Positions 1 to 5,369 of a DNA stretch of 6,138 nt are shown in pieces. Location of the stretch: positions 1 to 6,138 of the forward strand of contig JAAYXC010000401.1 in the NCBI GenBank assembly GCA_012516115.1, read 5' to 3'. A program made the position numbers and the translations under genes. The notes below the pieces were generated by a model. The model had not been told where the DNA came from. It was given only the letters and a program-made list of their open reading frames with translations, and did not search any database. The DNA comes from Bacillota bacterium (GTDB lineage: Bacteria > Bacillota > UBA4882 > JAAYXC01). Position 1 is the first letter of the stretch. Every line of letters begins with the position of its first letter.

Positions 1-270
1 ACGGTCTTTGGTGCACTTTTCCTGGCCGAAATGGGGGATAAGCCCCAGCTGGCCGTCTTCAGCCTCACGGCGCAATCCCGCGCGCCGCTGGCCGTCTTTC
101 TCGGCGCCAGCGCGGCGCTGGTGGTCGTGACCCTCATCGGAGTGCTCCTCGGGGGGATGGTAATGAACCTGGTTCCCCCGCGTTATCTACGTCTGGGCGC
201 CGGGATTCTCTTTTTGATCCTCGGCCTTTACACCATCTGGGAGGTCCTCGGGAAAACGGCCGCCGGTTGA
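1..270 (+). CDS. GDT1/TMEM165-family (UPF0016) membrane transporter half-protein, 3' part
   Basis: The frame is open from base 1, so the N-terminus lies outside the window; 89 residues are visible. Seen: the segment E-M-G-D-K-P-Q near residue 10, then a hydrophobic stretch (about 27-47), the short polar link V-P-P-R-Y, and a second hydrophobic helix (about 56-73). Known: GDT1/TMEM165 proteins are predicted or shown Ca2+/Mn2+ (H+) antiporters with the signature E-x-G-D-[KR]-[TS]. Many bacteria encode one half-sized domain per gene, with two such genes side by side forming a heterodimer. The visible length fits one such domain, so a partner gene probably lies to the left. Oddity: proline stands where the signature normally has Thr or Ser. 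The stop TGA is followed at 303 by the next gene, suggesting co-transcription. The family call is firm; the transported ion cannot be told from sequence. Confidence 0.85.
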   Translation, partial: TVFGALFLAEMGDKPQLAVFSLTAQSRAPLAVFLGASAALVVVTLIGVLLGGMVMNLVPPRYLRLGAGILFLILGLYTIWEVLGKTAAG

Positions 271-302
271 GGTCCCTACATACCTTCCCCGGGGTGGATA
301 GG

Positions 303-692
303 GTGAGTAAAACCGATCGGATTCTCTTGTTTCTTTTGTTCGTATTGGCCTTGGCCTGTTGGGTGCCCTCTTTTCTTCGCGCCGGCCGTGACCGGCCGCT
401 GGTCCGGGTGGAACTGGCCGGGCGAATGGTGCAGGAATTCCCGTTATGGCCGGAGGGTTCTCCTCCGCGCCGGGTGAAGGTCCCCCTCGCCAAAGGCGAA
501 GCCCTTTTATCCCTGGAGAACGGCGGGGTGAGGATTCTCCCCCTCCCGCGGAGCATATGCCCGCGAAGAATATGCGCCCATAGCGGCCTCATCCGACGAC
601 CCGGGGAGACCCTCGTCTGCGTACCGAATAGATTGGTCGTCCGCATCGTTGATGAGAGGCGGGCCGCGGCTTTCGATGCGGTGGCCCGTTAA
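303..692 (+). CDS. NusG domain II-containing membrane-anchored protein
   Basis: A 129-residue protein. Seen: a positively charged start (S-K-T-D-R), one hydrophobic helix at about residues 7-21, a short Arg-rich linker, then a small beta-rich extracytoplasmic domain. It ends in the signature I-C-P-R-R-I-C-A-H-S-G, followed by R-P-G-E-T-L-V-C-V-P-N-R. Cysteines fall at about 86, 91 and 106. This is the pattern of the stand-alone NusG-domain-II family (PF07009), common in Clostridia, where it often sits near FMN-binding or electron-transport proteins; such partners are absent here. The biochemical role is unknown. The signature Cys residues may bind metal or form disulfides outside the membrane (inference). 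Start choice: GTG at 303 follows a GGGGTGG purine stretch at 291-297. A TTG at 267, overlapping the previous stop, is possible but would put 12 extra residues before the membrane helix and has no ribosome site. Confidence 0.82.
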   Translation: MSKTDRILLFLLFVLALACWVPSFLRAGRDRPLVRVELAGRMVQEFPLWPEGSPPRRVKVPLAKGEALLSLENGGVRILPLPRSICPRRICAHSGLIRRPGETLVCVPNRLVVRIVDERRAAAFDAVAR

Positions 693-698
693 CCGTGC

Positions 699-728
699 TT
701 CACCTTTTAGGCCGGCGGCACATATAAA
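699..728 (+). promoter_or_regulatory. possible sigma-A promoter before the PRC-barrel gene
   Basis: TTCACC at 699-704 (4/6 match to TTGACA) and TATAAA at 723-728 (5/6 match to TATAAT) are separated by 18 bases, in an AT-richer patch inside an otherwise GC-rich region. Initiation would fall near 735, shortly before the ribosome site at 746-755. It could let the PRC-barrel and PHP genes be transcribed apart from the upstream genes. The match is modest and could be chance. Confidence 0.35.
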
Positions 729-745
729 TGATGAACGCAGGCACA

Positions 746-755
746 GAGGGGGGAG
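746..755 (+). promoter_or_regulatory. ribosome binding site deciding the TTG start at 760
   Basis: GAGGGGGGAG ends 4 bases before TTG at 760. It is the only strong Shine-Dalgarno match near the start of the PRC-barrel frame, and it places the start exactly where the family homology begins. Upstream ATG codons in the same frame or the neighbouring frame (649, 728, 731) lack such a site or give an unrelated reading. Confidence 0.7.
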
Positions 756-759
756 CTTC

Positions 760-1035
760 TTGCTTACTAAGTCCTCGGAACTGCGGGCCCGCGAAGTGGT
801 CAACGTTCTCGACGGCCGGAGACTGGGGATGGCGAGCGACTTCGAGATCGACGCCGAGACGGGCCAGATCAAGGCCATCGTGGTTCCCGGACCCGGACGT
901 TTCCTTTGGCTCTTCGGCCGTAACGACGATCTCGTCATCCCCTGGGAAAGAATCCGAAAAATCGGCGTGGACGTAATTCTGGTCGAAGCCCCGGGGTATA
1001 CCGAACCTGGTCGGGCCGCCATCCAGGGCGCCTAG
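760..1035 (+). CDS. PRC-barrel domain protein, YlmC/YmxH sporulation family type
   Basis: A 91-residue protein starting at TTG. Seen: the opening S-S-E-L-R-A-R-E-V-V-N-V, then D-G-R-R-L-G (18-23), D-x-E-I-D-A-E-T-G-Q-I (27-37), P-G-P-G-R-F-L-W-L-F-G (43-53), and D-L-V-I-P-W-E-R-I-R-K-I-G-V-D-V-I-L-V-E (57-76). This arrangement is that of the PRC-barrel proteins annotated YlmC/YmxH, which are widespread in endospore-forming Firmicutes. Known: PRC barrels are small beta-barrel adaptor domains; the precise role of YlmC/YmxH is not settled. About 15 residues follow the domain (A-P-G-Y-T-E-P-G and onward), more than the usual family length of roughly 80-85, and may be a disordered tail. It lies 67 bases after the NusG-II gene and 43 before the PHP gene, all in the same direction. 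It supports, but does not prove, a spore-forming host. Confidence 0.87.
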   Translation: MLTKSSELRAREVVNVLDGRRLGMASDFEIDAETGQIKAIVVPGPGRFLWLFGRNDDLVIPWERIRKIGVDVILVEAPGYTEPGRAAIQGA

Positions 1036-1066
1036 GCATTCCGGCCGGTTCCACCCCGGACGCGCC

Positions 1067-1073
1067 GGGAGGG
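1067..1073 (+). promoter_or_regulatory. ribosome binding site deciding the ATG start at 1079
   Basis: GGGAGGG lies 5 bases before ATG 1079. It overlaps the alternative in-frame GTG at 1073, so that upstream codon cannot be served by it. This favours ATG 1079 as the start of the PHP-domain gene. Confidence 0.65.
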
Positions 1074-1078
1074 TGGAC

Positions 1079-1747
1079 ATGCTTTACGATTTCCACACCC
1101 ATACCACGTTGAGCGATGGAGAACTCACACCCTGCGAACTCGTCCGCCGGGCGAAGGCGACCGGTTATACCGCAGTGGCCTTAACCGATCACGTGGGCCT
1201 GGGCTCCCTGGCCCGCATCATCGCCGAGTTAAAAGAAGATCGGGCTTTAATCGAGGCCCATTGGGAGATCCGGGTGGTGGTGGGCGTGGAACTGACCCAT
1301 GTACCGGCGGCGGCCATCGCCGGGCTGGCGAAGGAAGCGCGCCGTCTGGGCGCCGAGCTCGTCGTGGTCCACGGCGAAAGCCCGGTCGAACCGGTGGAAC
1401 CGGGGACGAACCTCGCTGCCGCCTCCTGTCCCGGGGTCGATATCCTCGCCCATCCCGGTCTTATAACCCCCGAGGTGGCGGAACAAGCGGCGGCCAACGG
1501 GGTTTTTTTGGAACTCAGTGCGCGCGGTGGCCATAACGAGGCCAACGGACGGATCGTGGTCCTGGGCCGGAAGGCCGGGGCACGTTTTCTCGTCAATTCC
1601 GATGCCCACGCGCCGGGGGATCTTTTGGATGAAAAACGGGCCCTCCGTGTGGCGCTGGGCGCCGGGTTAACGGAAGAAGAGGCGAAGGCCGTCCTCACGG
1701 CGGCTCCATTGGAGTTACTGACCAGACTTCGTTCTTCCCCTGCCTAG
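1079..1747 (+). CDS. PHP-domain metal-dependent phosphoesterase (histidinol-phosphatase-like)
   Basis: A 222-residue protein. Seen, in order: the first PHP motif D-F-H-T-H-T at residues 4-9 (His6, His8), S-D-G at 12-14, L-T-D-H at 35-38, G-V-E-L-T-H at 69-74 (Glu71), V-H-G-E at 97-100 (His98), I-L-A-H-P-G at 122-127 (His125), and V-N-S-D-A-H at 172-177 (Asp175, His177). These cover the conserved His/Asp/Glu ligands of the PHP fold, which normally binds two or three divalent metals and hydrolyses phosphomonoesters or phosphodiesters. The protein resembles Clostridial entries labelled histidinol phosphate phosphatase domain-containing protein. No his gene is nearby, so a role in histidine synthesis is not supported and the substrate is unknown. 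It is cytoplasmic: there is no signal peptide or membrane helix. Its TAG stop is followed after 32 bases by the DUF72 gene, probably in the same transcript. Confidence 0.88.
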   Translation: MLYDFHTHTTLSDGELTPCELVRRAKATGYTAVALTDHVGLGSLARIIAELKEDRALIEAHWEIRVVVGVELTHVPAAAIAGLAKEARRLGAELVVVHGESPVEPVEPGTNLAAASCPGVDILAHPGLITPEVAEQAAANGVFLELSARGGHNEANGRIVVLGRKAGARFLVNSDAHAPGDLLDEKRALRVALGAGLTEEEAKAVLTAAPLELLTRLRSSPA

Positions 1748-1779
1748 ACACGGCCGCTCCCGACAGGGGGTAAGAAGGG

Positions 1780-2568
1780 ATGATCCGCGTCGGAACCTCC
1801 GGTTTCCATTACGCGGACTGGTACGGTGTTTTCTACCCTCCGGGCCTTGACCGCCAGGAGATGCTCTCTTTCTATGCCCGGCATTTCGATCTCGTGGAAC
1901 TCGATTTTACCTTTTACCAGATGCCCGTGGCCCGGACGTTGGCCGCCATGGCCGCAAGAACCCCGTCGGGTTTTCTTTTCAGCCTCAAACTCCACCGGGA
2001 ACTGACCCACCGCCACGACCTGACCGGAAGCGAGCTCGACCGGTTGGCCGGGGAGTTCAGGGAAGCCCTGACCCCCCTGCGCGAGGCGGGAAAACTGGCC
2101 TGTATCCTCGCCCAGTTTCCGTGGAGTTTTCGGCCAAGTCCGGAGAGCACCGAGTTTTTGGCCGTCCTCCGCGAAGCCCTGGCCGGGCTGCCGCTCGTCA
2201 TCGAGTTTCGCGCCGCGGAATGGGTCCGCGAAGAAACCTTTAGCTTCCTCCGCCATTTCGATCTCGGTTTCTGCGCGGTGGACGAGCCACGGCTGCCGGG
2301 CCTCTTTCCCCCCATTGTGCGGGCGACCACCGAGCTCGGCTACGTCCGTTTTCACGGACGGAATGCCGCCAAGTGGTGGCAACATACGAAAAGCGGGGAA
2401 AGGTACGACTACCTGTATTCCGACGCCGAACTCGCCGAATGGGTCCCACGGCTCCGCGAACTGGAAAGACAGACCTCTTCCACGTTGGTTTTGATGAACA
2501 ACTGTCACGCCGGACACGCCGTCCGCAACGCCTTGCGCCTCCGGGCCATGTTGGCGGAAAACCCGTGA
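1780..2568 (+). CDS. DUF72 (YecE-like) TIM-barrel family protein
   Basis: A 262-residue protein, slightly above the usual family length of about 240-250. Seen: G-T-S-G-F-H-Y-A-D-W at 5-14, F-Y-P-P at 18-21, V-E-L-D-F-T-F-Y-Q-M-P at 39-49, F-S-L-K-L-H near 70, Q-F-P-W-S-F at 112-117, E-F-R-A-A-E-W at 142-148, Y-V-R-F-H-G-R-N at 188-195, and M-N-N-C-H-A-G-H-A-V-R-N-A near the C-terminus (from residue 239). These are the ordered signature blocks of DUF72 (PF01904), a TIM-barrel family whose biochemical function is not established. The second block usually reads V-E-(I/V)-N-x-T-F-Y; here Asp replaces Asn. The protein is cytoplasmic, with no signal sequence. AGGGGG at 1765-1770 is a plausible ribosome site, 9 bases before ATG. 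It converges on the minus-strand gene ending at 2572, with only 3 bases between stops and no convincing terminator. Confidence 0.9.
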   Translation: MIRVGTSGFHYADWYGVFYPPGLDRQEMLSFYARHFDLVELDFTFYQMPVARTLAAMAARTPSGFLFSLKLHRELTHRHDLTGSELDRLAGEFREALTPLREAGKLACILAQFPWSFRPSPESTEFLAVLREALAGLPLVIEFRAAEWVREETFSFLRHFDLGFCAVDEPRLPGLFPPIVRATTELGYVRFHGRNAAKWWQHTKSGERYDYLYSDAELAEWVPRLRELERQTSSTLVLMNNCHAGHAVRNALRLRAMLAENP

Positions 2569-2571
2569 GGG

Positions 2572-3009
2572 TTATCCTCTTTCTGCCCCTTCTTTTTTAT
2601 TCTCCTGGCGGGTAGTGTTCGTCTGGGCCAGAGTGCCGAGCAGGGAGACCAGCGCGGCCGGATCGATCTTTCCTCCCGGAGTGGCCAGATTATTGAGTAA
2701 AGGTCCTAAGGAGGCCAGGTTTTGGGTTGTTTCACCGCCGAAGAGACCGAGAAGACGGAGGAGGATACCGGGATCCAACCGGTTGATCCCTTTCTGATCG
2801 AGTTCTTCCAGAAGGTCCACTATGGCCCGGCCCTTGGGGCTGAGATATGGTTTGATCGCCAGGAACCGGGAAAGATCGTCCTTGGGTAAGAAGCCTTCTC
2901 CTGCCGCCCGCTCCCCGGTATCTACGGGTTCTTCCGTCCGCCTGGTGTTTCTACGGCCCCGGTTTTTTTCCGGCCTGTTTCTTTCTTCCCTTTCTTCCCT
3001 TTCTTCCAA
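2572..3009 (-). CDS. hypothetical protein, charged N-terminus with Leu-rich helical core
   Basis: I do not recognise a family. From TTG at 3009 it gives 145 residues. Residues about 1-38 are highly charged and likely disordered (E-E-R repeats, Arg/Asn/Pro-rich). About 39-131 read as an amphipathic, Leu-rich helical domain, including K-P-Y-L-S-P-K-G-R-A-I-V-D-L-L-E-E-L, L-L-R-L-L-G-L-F-G-G, and two similar-looking helices, L-A-S-L-G-P-L-L-N-N-L and L-V-S-L-L-G-T-L. The tail is again charged. It has no Cys, membrane helix or signal peptide. Protein-like composition and a long frame on this strand support coding; the + strand readings opposite it look arbitrary. The start is uncertain. TTG 3009 follows a GGGGG run (3018-3022) at 8 bases. 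The frame continues upstream as S-V-P-P-G-K-K-P-K-P-G-E-A-R to an in-frame TAG at 3055-3057, beyond which an ATG lies at 3103-3105. It is divergent from groES and convergent with the DUF72 gene. Confidence 0.6.
   Translation of the reverse strand: MEEREEREERNRPEKNRGRRNTRRTEEPVDTGERAAGEGFLPKDDLSRFLAIKPYLSPKGRAIVDLLEELDQKGINRLDPGILLRLLGLFGGETTQNLASLGPLLNNLATPGGKIDPAALVSLLGTLAQTNTTRQENKKEGAERG
2982..3008. repeat. three tandem copies of a 9-base unit
   Basis: On the + strand the unit TTTCTTCCC occurs twice exactly (2982-2990, 2991-2999) and a third time with its last two bases changed (3000-3008). On the minus strand it encodes the E-E-R repeats at the start of the hypothetical protein. Because the unit is a multiple of three, gain or loss of copies would change the length of the charged tail without shifting the frame. 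Confidence 0.85.
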
Positions 3010-3223
3010 CCTTGCTTCCCCCGGTTTCGGTTTTTTCCCTGGCGGGACGCTTCCCTACCGACCACGGATTTTGTCTTCTAACATTCTATGCACCGGGGAG
3101 GCCATGGTACCGGGAAATCAGCGTTGATGAATTATTTGGTGAGCCCGACGGAGAATAATCGTATGACAAAAAGAGAAAGGGAGATAATCCATACAGGGGC
3201 CCTTTTGGGACCCAAGAAAGAAT
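3010..3223. other. intergenic region between the minus-strand gene and the groES promoter
   Basis: This stretch is AT-richer than its surroundings. Its first part (3010-3054) still reads coding-like in the frame of the minus-strand gene. From 3106 on I see no gene on either strand: the short open frames there have no ribosome site and no recognisable protein pattern. It must hold the promoter of the minus-strand gene, but I found no pair of boxes good enough to call. It also contains an imperfect inverted repeat at 3196-3213. Confidence 0.55.
3196..3213. repeat. imperfect inverted repeat upstream of the groES promoter
   Basis: GGGGCCC (3196-3202), loop TTTT, GGGACCC (3207-3213): seven-base arms with one central mismatch. 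No T tract follows on either strand, so it is not a standard intrinsic terminator. It lies 10 bases before the -35 box of the groES promoter and could be a protein-binding site or chance. Confidence 0.4.
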
Positions 3224-3252
3224 TTGCCTCCGTTTATAGTTTCTCGTAGAAT
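3224..3252 (+). promoter_or_regulatory. sigma-A promoter of the groES-groEL operon
   Basis: TTGCCT at 3224-3229 (4/6 to TTGACA) and TAGAAT at 3247-3252 (5/6 to TATAAT) are separated by exactly 17 bases. Initiation would fall near 3259, placing the CIRCE operator at the very start of the transcript. This is the usual geometry for HrcA-repressed chaperonin operons read by the housekeeping sigma factor. Confidence 0.8.
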
Positions 3253-3264
3253 CTACTTTGTGGA

Positions 3265-3291
3265 TTAGCACTCACTTTTAGTGAGTGCTAA
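3265..3291 (+). promoter_or_regulatory. CIRCE operator (HrcA binding site)
   Basis: TTAGCACTC (3265-3273), nine-base spacer, GAGTGCTAA (3283-3291): an exact match to the CIRCE consensus. Known: the HrcA repressor binds this site and is released on heat shock, with GroESL acting as a modulator of HrcA. Here the spacer is also palindromic (ACT-TTT-AGT), and one further base pairs on each side, so the whole forms 13-base arms (3264-3276 and 3280-3292) around a TTT loop. It lies directly downstream of the promoter and just before the groES ribosome site. hrcA itself is not in the window. Confidence 0.97.
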
Positions 3292-3315
3292 TAAACGGAA
3301 GGAGGGGACTGCATC

Positions 3316-3603
3316 GTGAAGATCAGGCCGTTGGCCGATCGGGTAGTGATCAAGTCCATGGAGGAAGAAGAGAAGACACCGAGTGGCATCGTCCTCCCGG
3401 ATACGGCCAAAGAAAAACCGCAGAAAGGCCGGGTCCTAGCCGTAGGCCCGGGGAAAGTCCTGGAGGACGGGACCCGTCAGCCGATGGAAGTCAAGGTGGA
3501 TGACGTGGTTCTCTATGCCAAGTACGCGGGGACCGAGGTCAAAGTGGACGGCGAAGAGTACTTAATCCTGCGGGAGAGCGATATCCTGGCCATCGTGAGC
3601 TAG
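3316..3603 (+). CDS. groES: co-chaperonin GroES (Hsp10)
   Basis: A 95-residue protein, the normal bacterial length. Seen: the opening K-I-R-P-L-A-D-R-V-V-I-K; the mobile loop at about 16-33 with the GroEL-contacting triplet Ile25-Val26-Leu27 in S-G-I-V-L-P-D-T-A; the roof region V-G-P-G-K-V-L-E-D-G; and the ending Y-L-I-L-R-E-S-D-I-L-A-I. Known: the heptameric ring caps GroEL and closes the folding chamber in the cytoplasm. The start is GTG at 3316, chosen because the conserved N-terminus begins there; AAGGAGGGG at 3299-3307 supplies the ribosome site. The TAG stop is backed up by a TGA two codons later (3607-3609). It is the first gene of the CIRCE-controlled operon, followed by groEL after 24 bases. 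Confidence 0.98.
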   Translation: MKIRPLADRVVIKSMEEEEKTPSGIVLPDTAKEKPQKGRVLAVGPGKVLEDGTRQPMEVKVDDVVLYAKYAGTEVKVDGEEYLILRESDILAIVS

Positions 3604-3627
3604 ACCTGAGGAAAGGGGGAGTTTTGG

Positions 3628-5238
3628 ATGTCTGCCAAGATGCTCTTATACGGGGAAGAAGCCCGACGGGCCCTGGAGCGTGGGGTAAACACCCTGGCCG
3701 ACGCGGTCAAGGTAACCCTGGGGCCAAAGGGGCGTAATGTGGTTCTGGAAAAGAAATACGGGTCGCCCACCATCACCAACGACGGGGTGACCATCGCCAA
3801 AGAGATCGAGGTTGAGGATCCCTTCGAAAACATGGGGGCCCAGCTCGTGCGGGAGGTGGCCACCAAGACCAACGACATCGCCGGCGATGGCACCACCACC
3901 GCCACCTTGCTCGCCCAGGCCATGGTCCGGGAAGGCTTGAAGAACGTGGCCGCCGGCGCGAACCCCATGGGGTTGAAACGCGGCATCGAGCGGGCGGTGG
4001 CCACCATCGTGGAGGAGATCAGAAAGGTCAGCCGGCCCGTGGACAAAAAAGACGATATCACCCATGTGGCCTCCATCTCCGCCGCCGATGAAGAAATCGG
4101 CAAGCTCATCGCCGAGGCCATGGAGAAAGTGGGCAAGGACGGGGTGATCACCGTCGAGGAATCCCAGACCATCGGGACGGAGTTCGAAGTGGTCGAAGGG
4201 ATGCAGTTCGACCGCGGCTACATCTCCGCCTATATGGTCACCGATACCGAACGGATGGAAGCCGTCCTCGACGAGCCGTACATTCTGCTCACCGATAAAA
4301 AGATCTCTTTGGCCAAAGACATCATCCCCGTCCTGGAGAAGATCATCGAGCGGGGCAAGCCGATCCTGATCGTGGCCGAGGACGTGGAAGGCGAGGCCCT
4401 GGCTACCCTGGTCGTCAACAAGCTCCGCGGGACTTTAAAGGTGGCGGCGGTCAAGGCCCCGGGCTTCGGCGATCGGCGAAAGGCCATGCTCTCCGATATG
4501 GCCATCCTCACCGGCGGCCAGGTGATCTCGGAAGAGGTGGGCCTGAAGCTCGAGAACGTCACCCTGAACATGCTGGGGCAGGCTCGGCAGGTCCGGGTGG
4601 GGAAAGAGGAGACCACCATCATCGACGGTCGCGGCGATCCGCGGGAGATCAAGAACCGCATCTCCCAGATCAAGCTGGAGATCGAGGAGACCAAGTCCGA
4701 TTACGACCGTGAGAAGCTCCAGGAGCGCCTGGCCAAACTGGCCGGCGGTGTGGCGGTCATCAAGGTCGGCGCGGCCACCGAGACGGAGATGAAAGAGAAG
4801 AAACACCGCATCGAGGACGCCCTCTCGGCCACCCGGGCGGCGGTGGAAGAAGGGATCGTGCCCGGCGGTGGGGTAACCCTTCTCCAGCTAGCTCCGAGAC
4901 TGGATAAGATCGAGGCCACCGGGGACGAGGCCACCGGGATCGCCATCGTCCGGCGGGCACTGGAGGAACCGGTGCGTCAGATCGCTAATAACGCCGGTGT
5001 CGAGGGTTCGGTGGTCGTGGAAAAGATCAGGGGTCTCCCCTTCGGGCAGGGTTTCGACGCCCTCCGTGGCGAATACGTCAACATGATGGAAGCCGGCATC
5101 GTCGATCCGGCCAAGGTTACCCGGAGCGCCCTCCAGAACGCGGCGAGCATCGCCGCCATGATCCTCACCACCGAGGCCCTGGTGGCGGAGAAGCCGGAAA
5201 AGGAGAAACCCGCTCCGAACGTGCCGCCGATGGACTAA
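3628..5238 (+). CDS. groEL: chaperonin GroEL (Hsp60)
   Basis: A 536-residue protein, a little shorter than the usual 540-548. Seen: V-T-L-G-P-K-G-R-N at 29-37; T-N-D-G-V-T-I-A-K at 50-58 with Asp52; G-D-G-T-T-T-A at 86-92 with Asp87, the metal/ATP residues; the conserved R-I-E-D-A-L with Asp397, equivalent to the catalytic Asp398 of E. coli; and the cpn60 signature A-A-V-E-E-G-I-V-P-G-G-G at 404-415. All catalytic landmarks are present, so it should be an active ATP-driven folding chamber. Oddity: the C-terminus ends E-K-E-K-P-A-P-N-V-P-P-M-D, with no Gly-Gly-Met repeats. ATG 3628 follows AGGGGGAG (3614-3621) at 6 bases. It shares the promoter and CIRCE site with groES and is closed by the terminator at 5260-5288. 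It seems to be a single operon-type copy; paralogues elsewhere cannot be excluded. Confidence 0.98.
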   Translation: MSAKMLLYGEEARRALERGVNTLADAVKVTLGPKGRNVVLEKKYGSPTITNDGVTIAKEIEVEDPFENMGAQLVREVATKTNDIAGDGTTTATLLAQAMVREGLKNVAAGANPMGLKRGIERAVATIVEEIRKVSRPVDKKDDITHVASISAADEEIGKLIAEAMEKVGKDGVITVEESQTIGTEFEVVEGMQFDRGYISAYMVTDTERMEAVLDEPYILLTDKKISLAKDIIPVLEKIIERGKPILIVAEDVEGEALATLVVNKLRGTLKVAAVKAPGFGDRRKAMLSDMAILTGGQVISEEVGLKLENVTLNMLGQARQVRVGKEETTIIDGRGDPREIKNRISQIKLEIEETKSDYDREKLQERLAKLAGGVAVIKVGAATETEMKEKKHRIEDALSATRAAVEEGIVPGGGVTLLQLAPRLDKIEATGDEATGIAIVRRALEEPVRQIANNAGVEGSVVVEKIRGLPFGQGFDALRGEYVNMMEAGIVDPAKVTRSALQNAASIAAMILTTEALVAEKPEKEKPAPNVPPMD

Positions 5239-5259
5239 AGAACTCGCTGGTCGGCCAAC

Positions 5260-5288
5260 GGGCAGCCTTCGGGCTGCCCTTTCTTTTT
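5260..5288 (+). terminator. intrinsic terminator of groES-groEL
   Basis: A perfect 8-base stem, GGGCAGCC (5260-5267) and GGCTGCCC (5272-5279), closes a stable TTCG tetraloop and is followed at once by TTTCTTTTT (5280-5288). It begins 21 bases after the groEL stop. This is a textbook rho-independent terminator and separates the chaperonin operon from the gene at 5370. Confidence 0.95.
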
Positions 5289-5310
5289 CCGGGAAACGGA
5301 AGGATCCCGG
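5289..5310. repeat. second inverted repeat just after the groEL terminator
   Basis: CCGGGA (5289-5294) and TCCCGG (5305-5310) form six-base arms around a ten-base loop, immediately behind the T tract. No T run follows, so it is unlikely to be a terminator by itself. It may be a minor structure or chance. The rest of the gap up to 5369 holds only weak -10-like sequence (GATAAT 5316, TAGAAT 5321) without a matching -35 box. Confidence 0.35.
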
Positions 5311-5369
5311 CCCACGATAATAGAATTAGGGGAGGCGTACCCAGCTAATTGAAGAAGGGAAGAAAGCCC

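Noticed and set aside
267..302. TTG at 267 as the start of the NusG-II protein
   Set aside because: It would overlap the previous stop and add a polar stretch before the membrane helix without a ribosome site; GTG 303 fits better, though translational coupling keeps it possible.
1744..2517. A 257-codon minus-strand frame opposite the DUF72 gene
   Set aside because: It mirrors a gene with clear DUF72 motifs; the product is Gly/Pro/Gln-rich with no family pattern, and it would overlap the DUF72 gene almost entirely.
2982..3008. A CRISPR-like or satellite array
   Set aside because: Only three contiguous 9-base units without spacers; simply a short coding tandem repeat.
2615..3127. Open frames on the + strand opposite the hypothetical gene (2615-2797 and 2822-3127)
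   Set aside because: Their products are arbitrary Arg/Pro/Ser-rich readings with no family pattern or ribosome site, whereas the opposite strand gives a longer, protein-like helical sequence.
3086..3271. Small minus-strand frame upstream of groES
   Set aside because: It runs through the groES promoter and into the CIRCE operator, has no ribosome site, and its composition does not look like a protein.
3285..3503. Alternative frame beginning inside the CIRCE repeat
   Set aside because: It overlaps groES in another frame and begins within the operator; GroES homology fixes the true frame.
3600..4172. Long minus-strand open frames opposite groEL (also 4230-4694 and 4435-4806)
   Set aside because: They are by-products of the GC-rich codon pattern of groEL; no recognisable protein and no start signals.
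5289..5310. A second terminator behind the groEL terminator
   Set aside because: The six-base stem has a ten-base loop and no following T tract.
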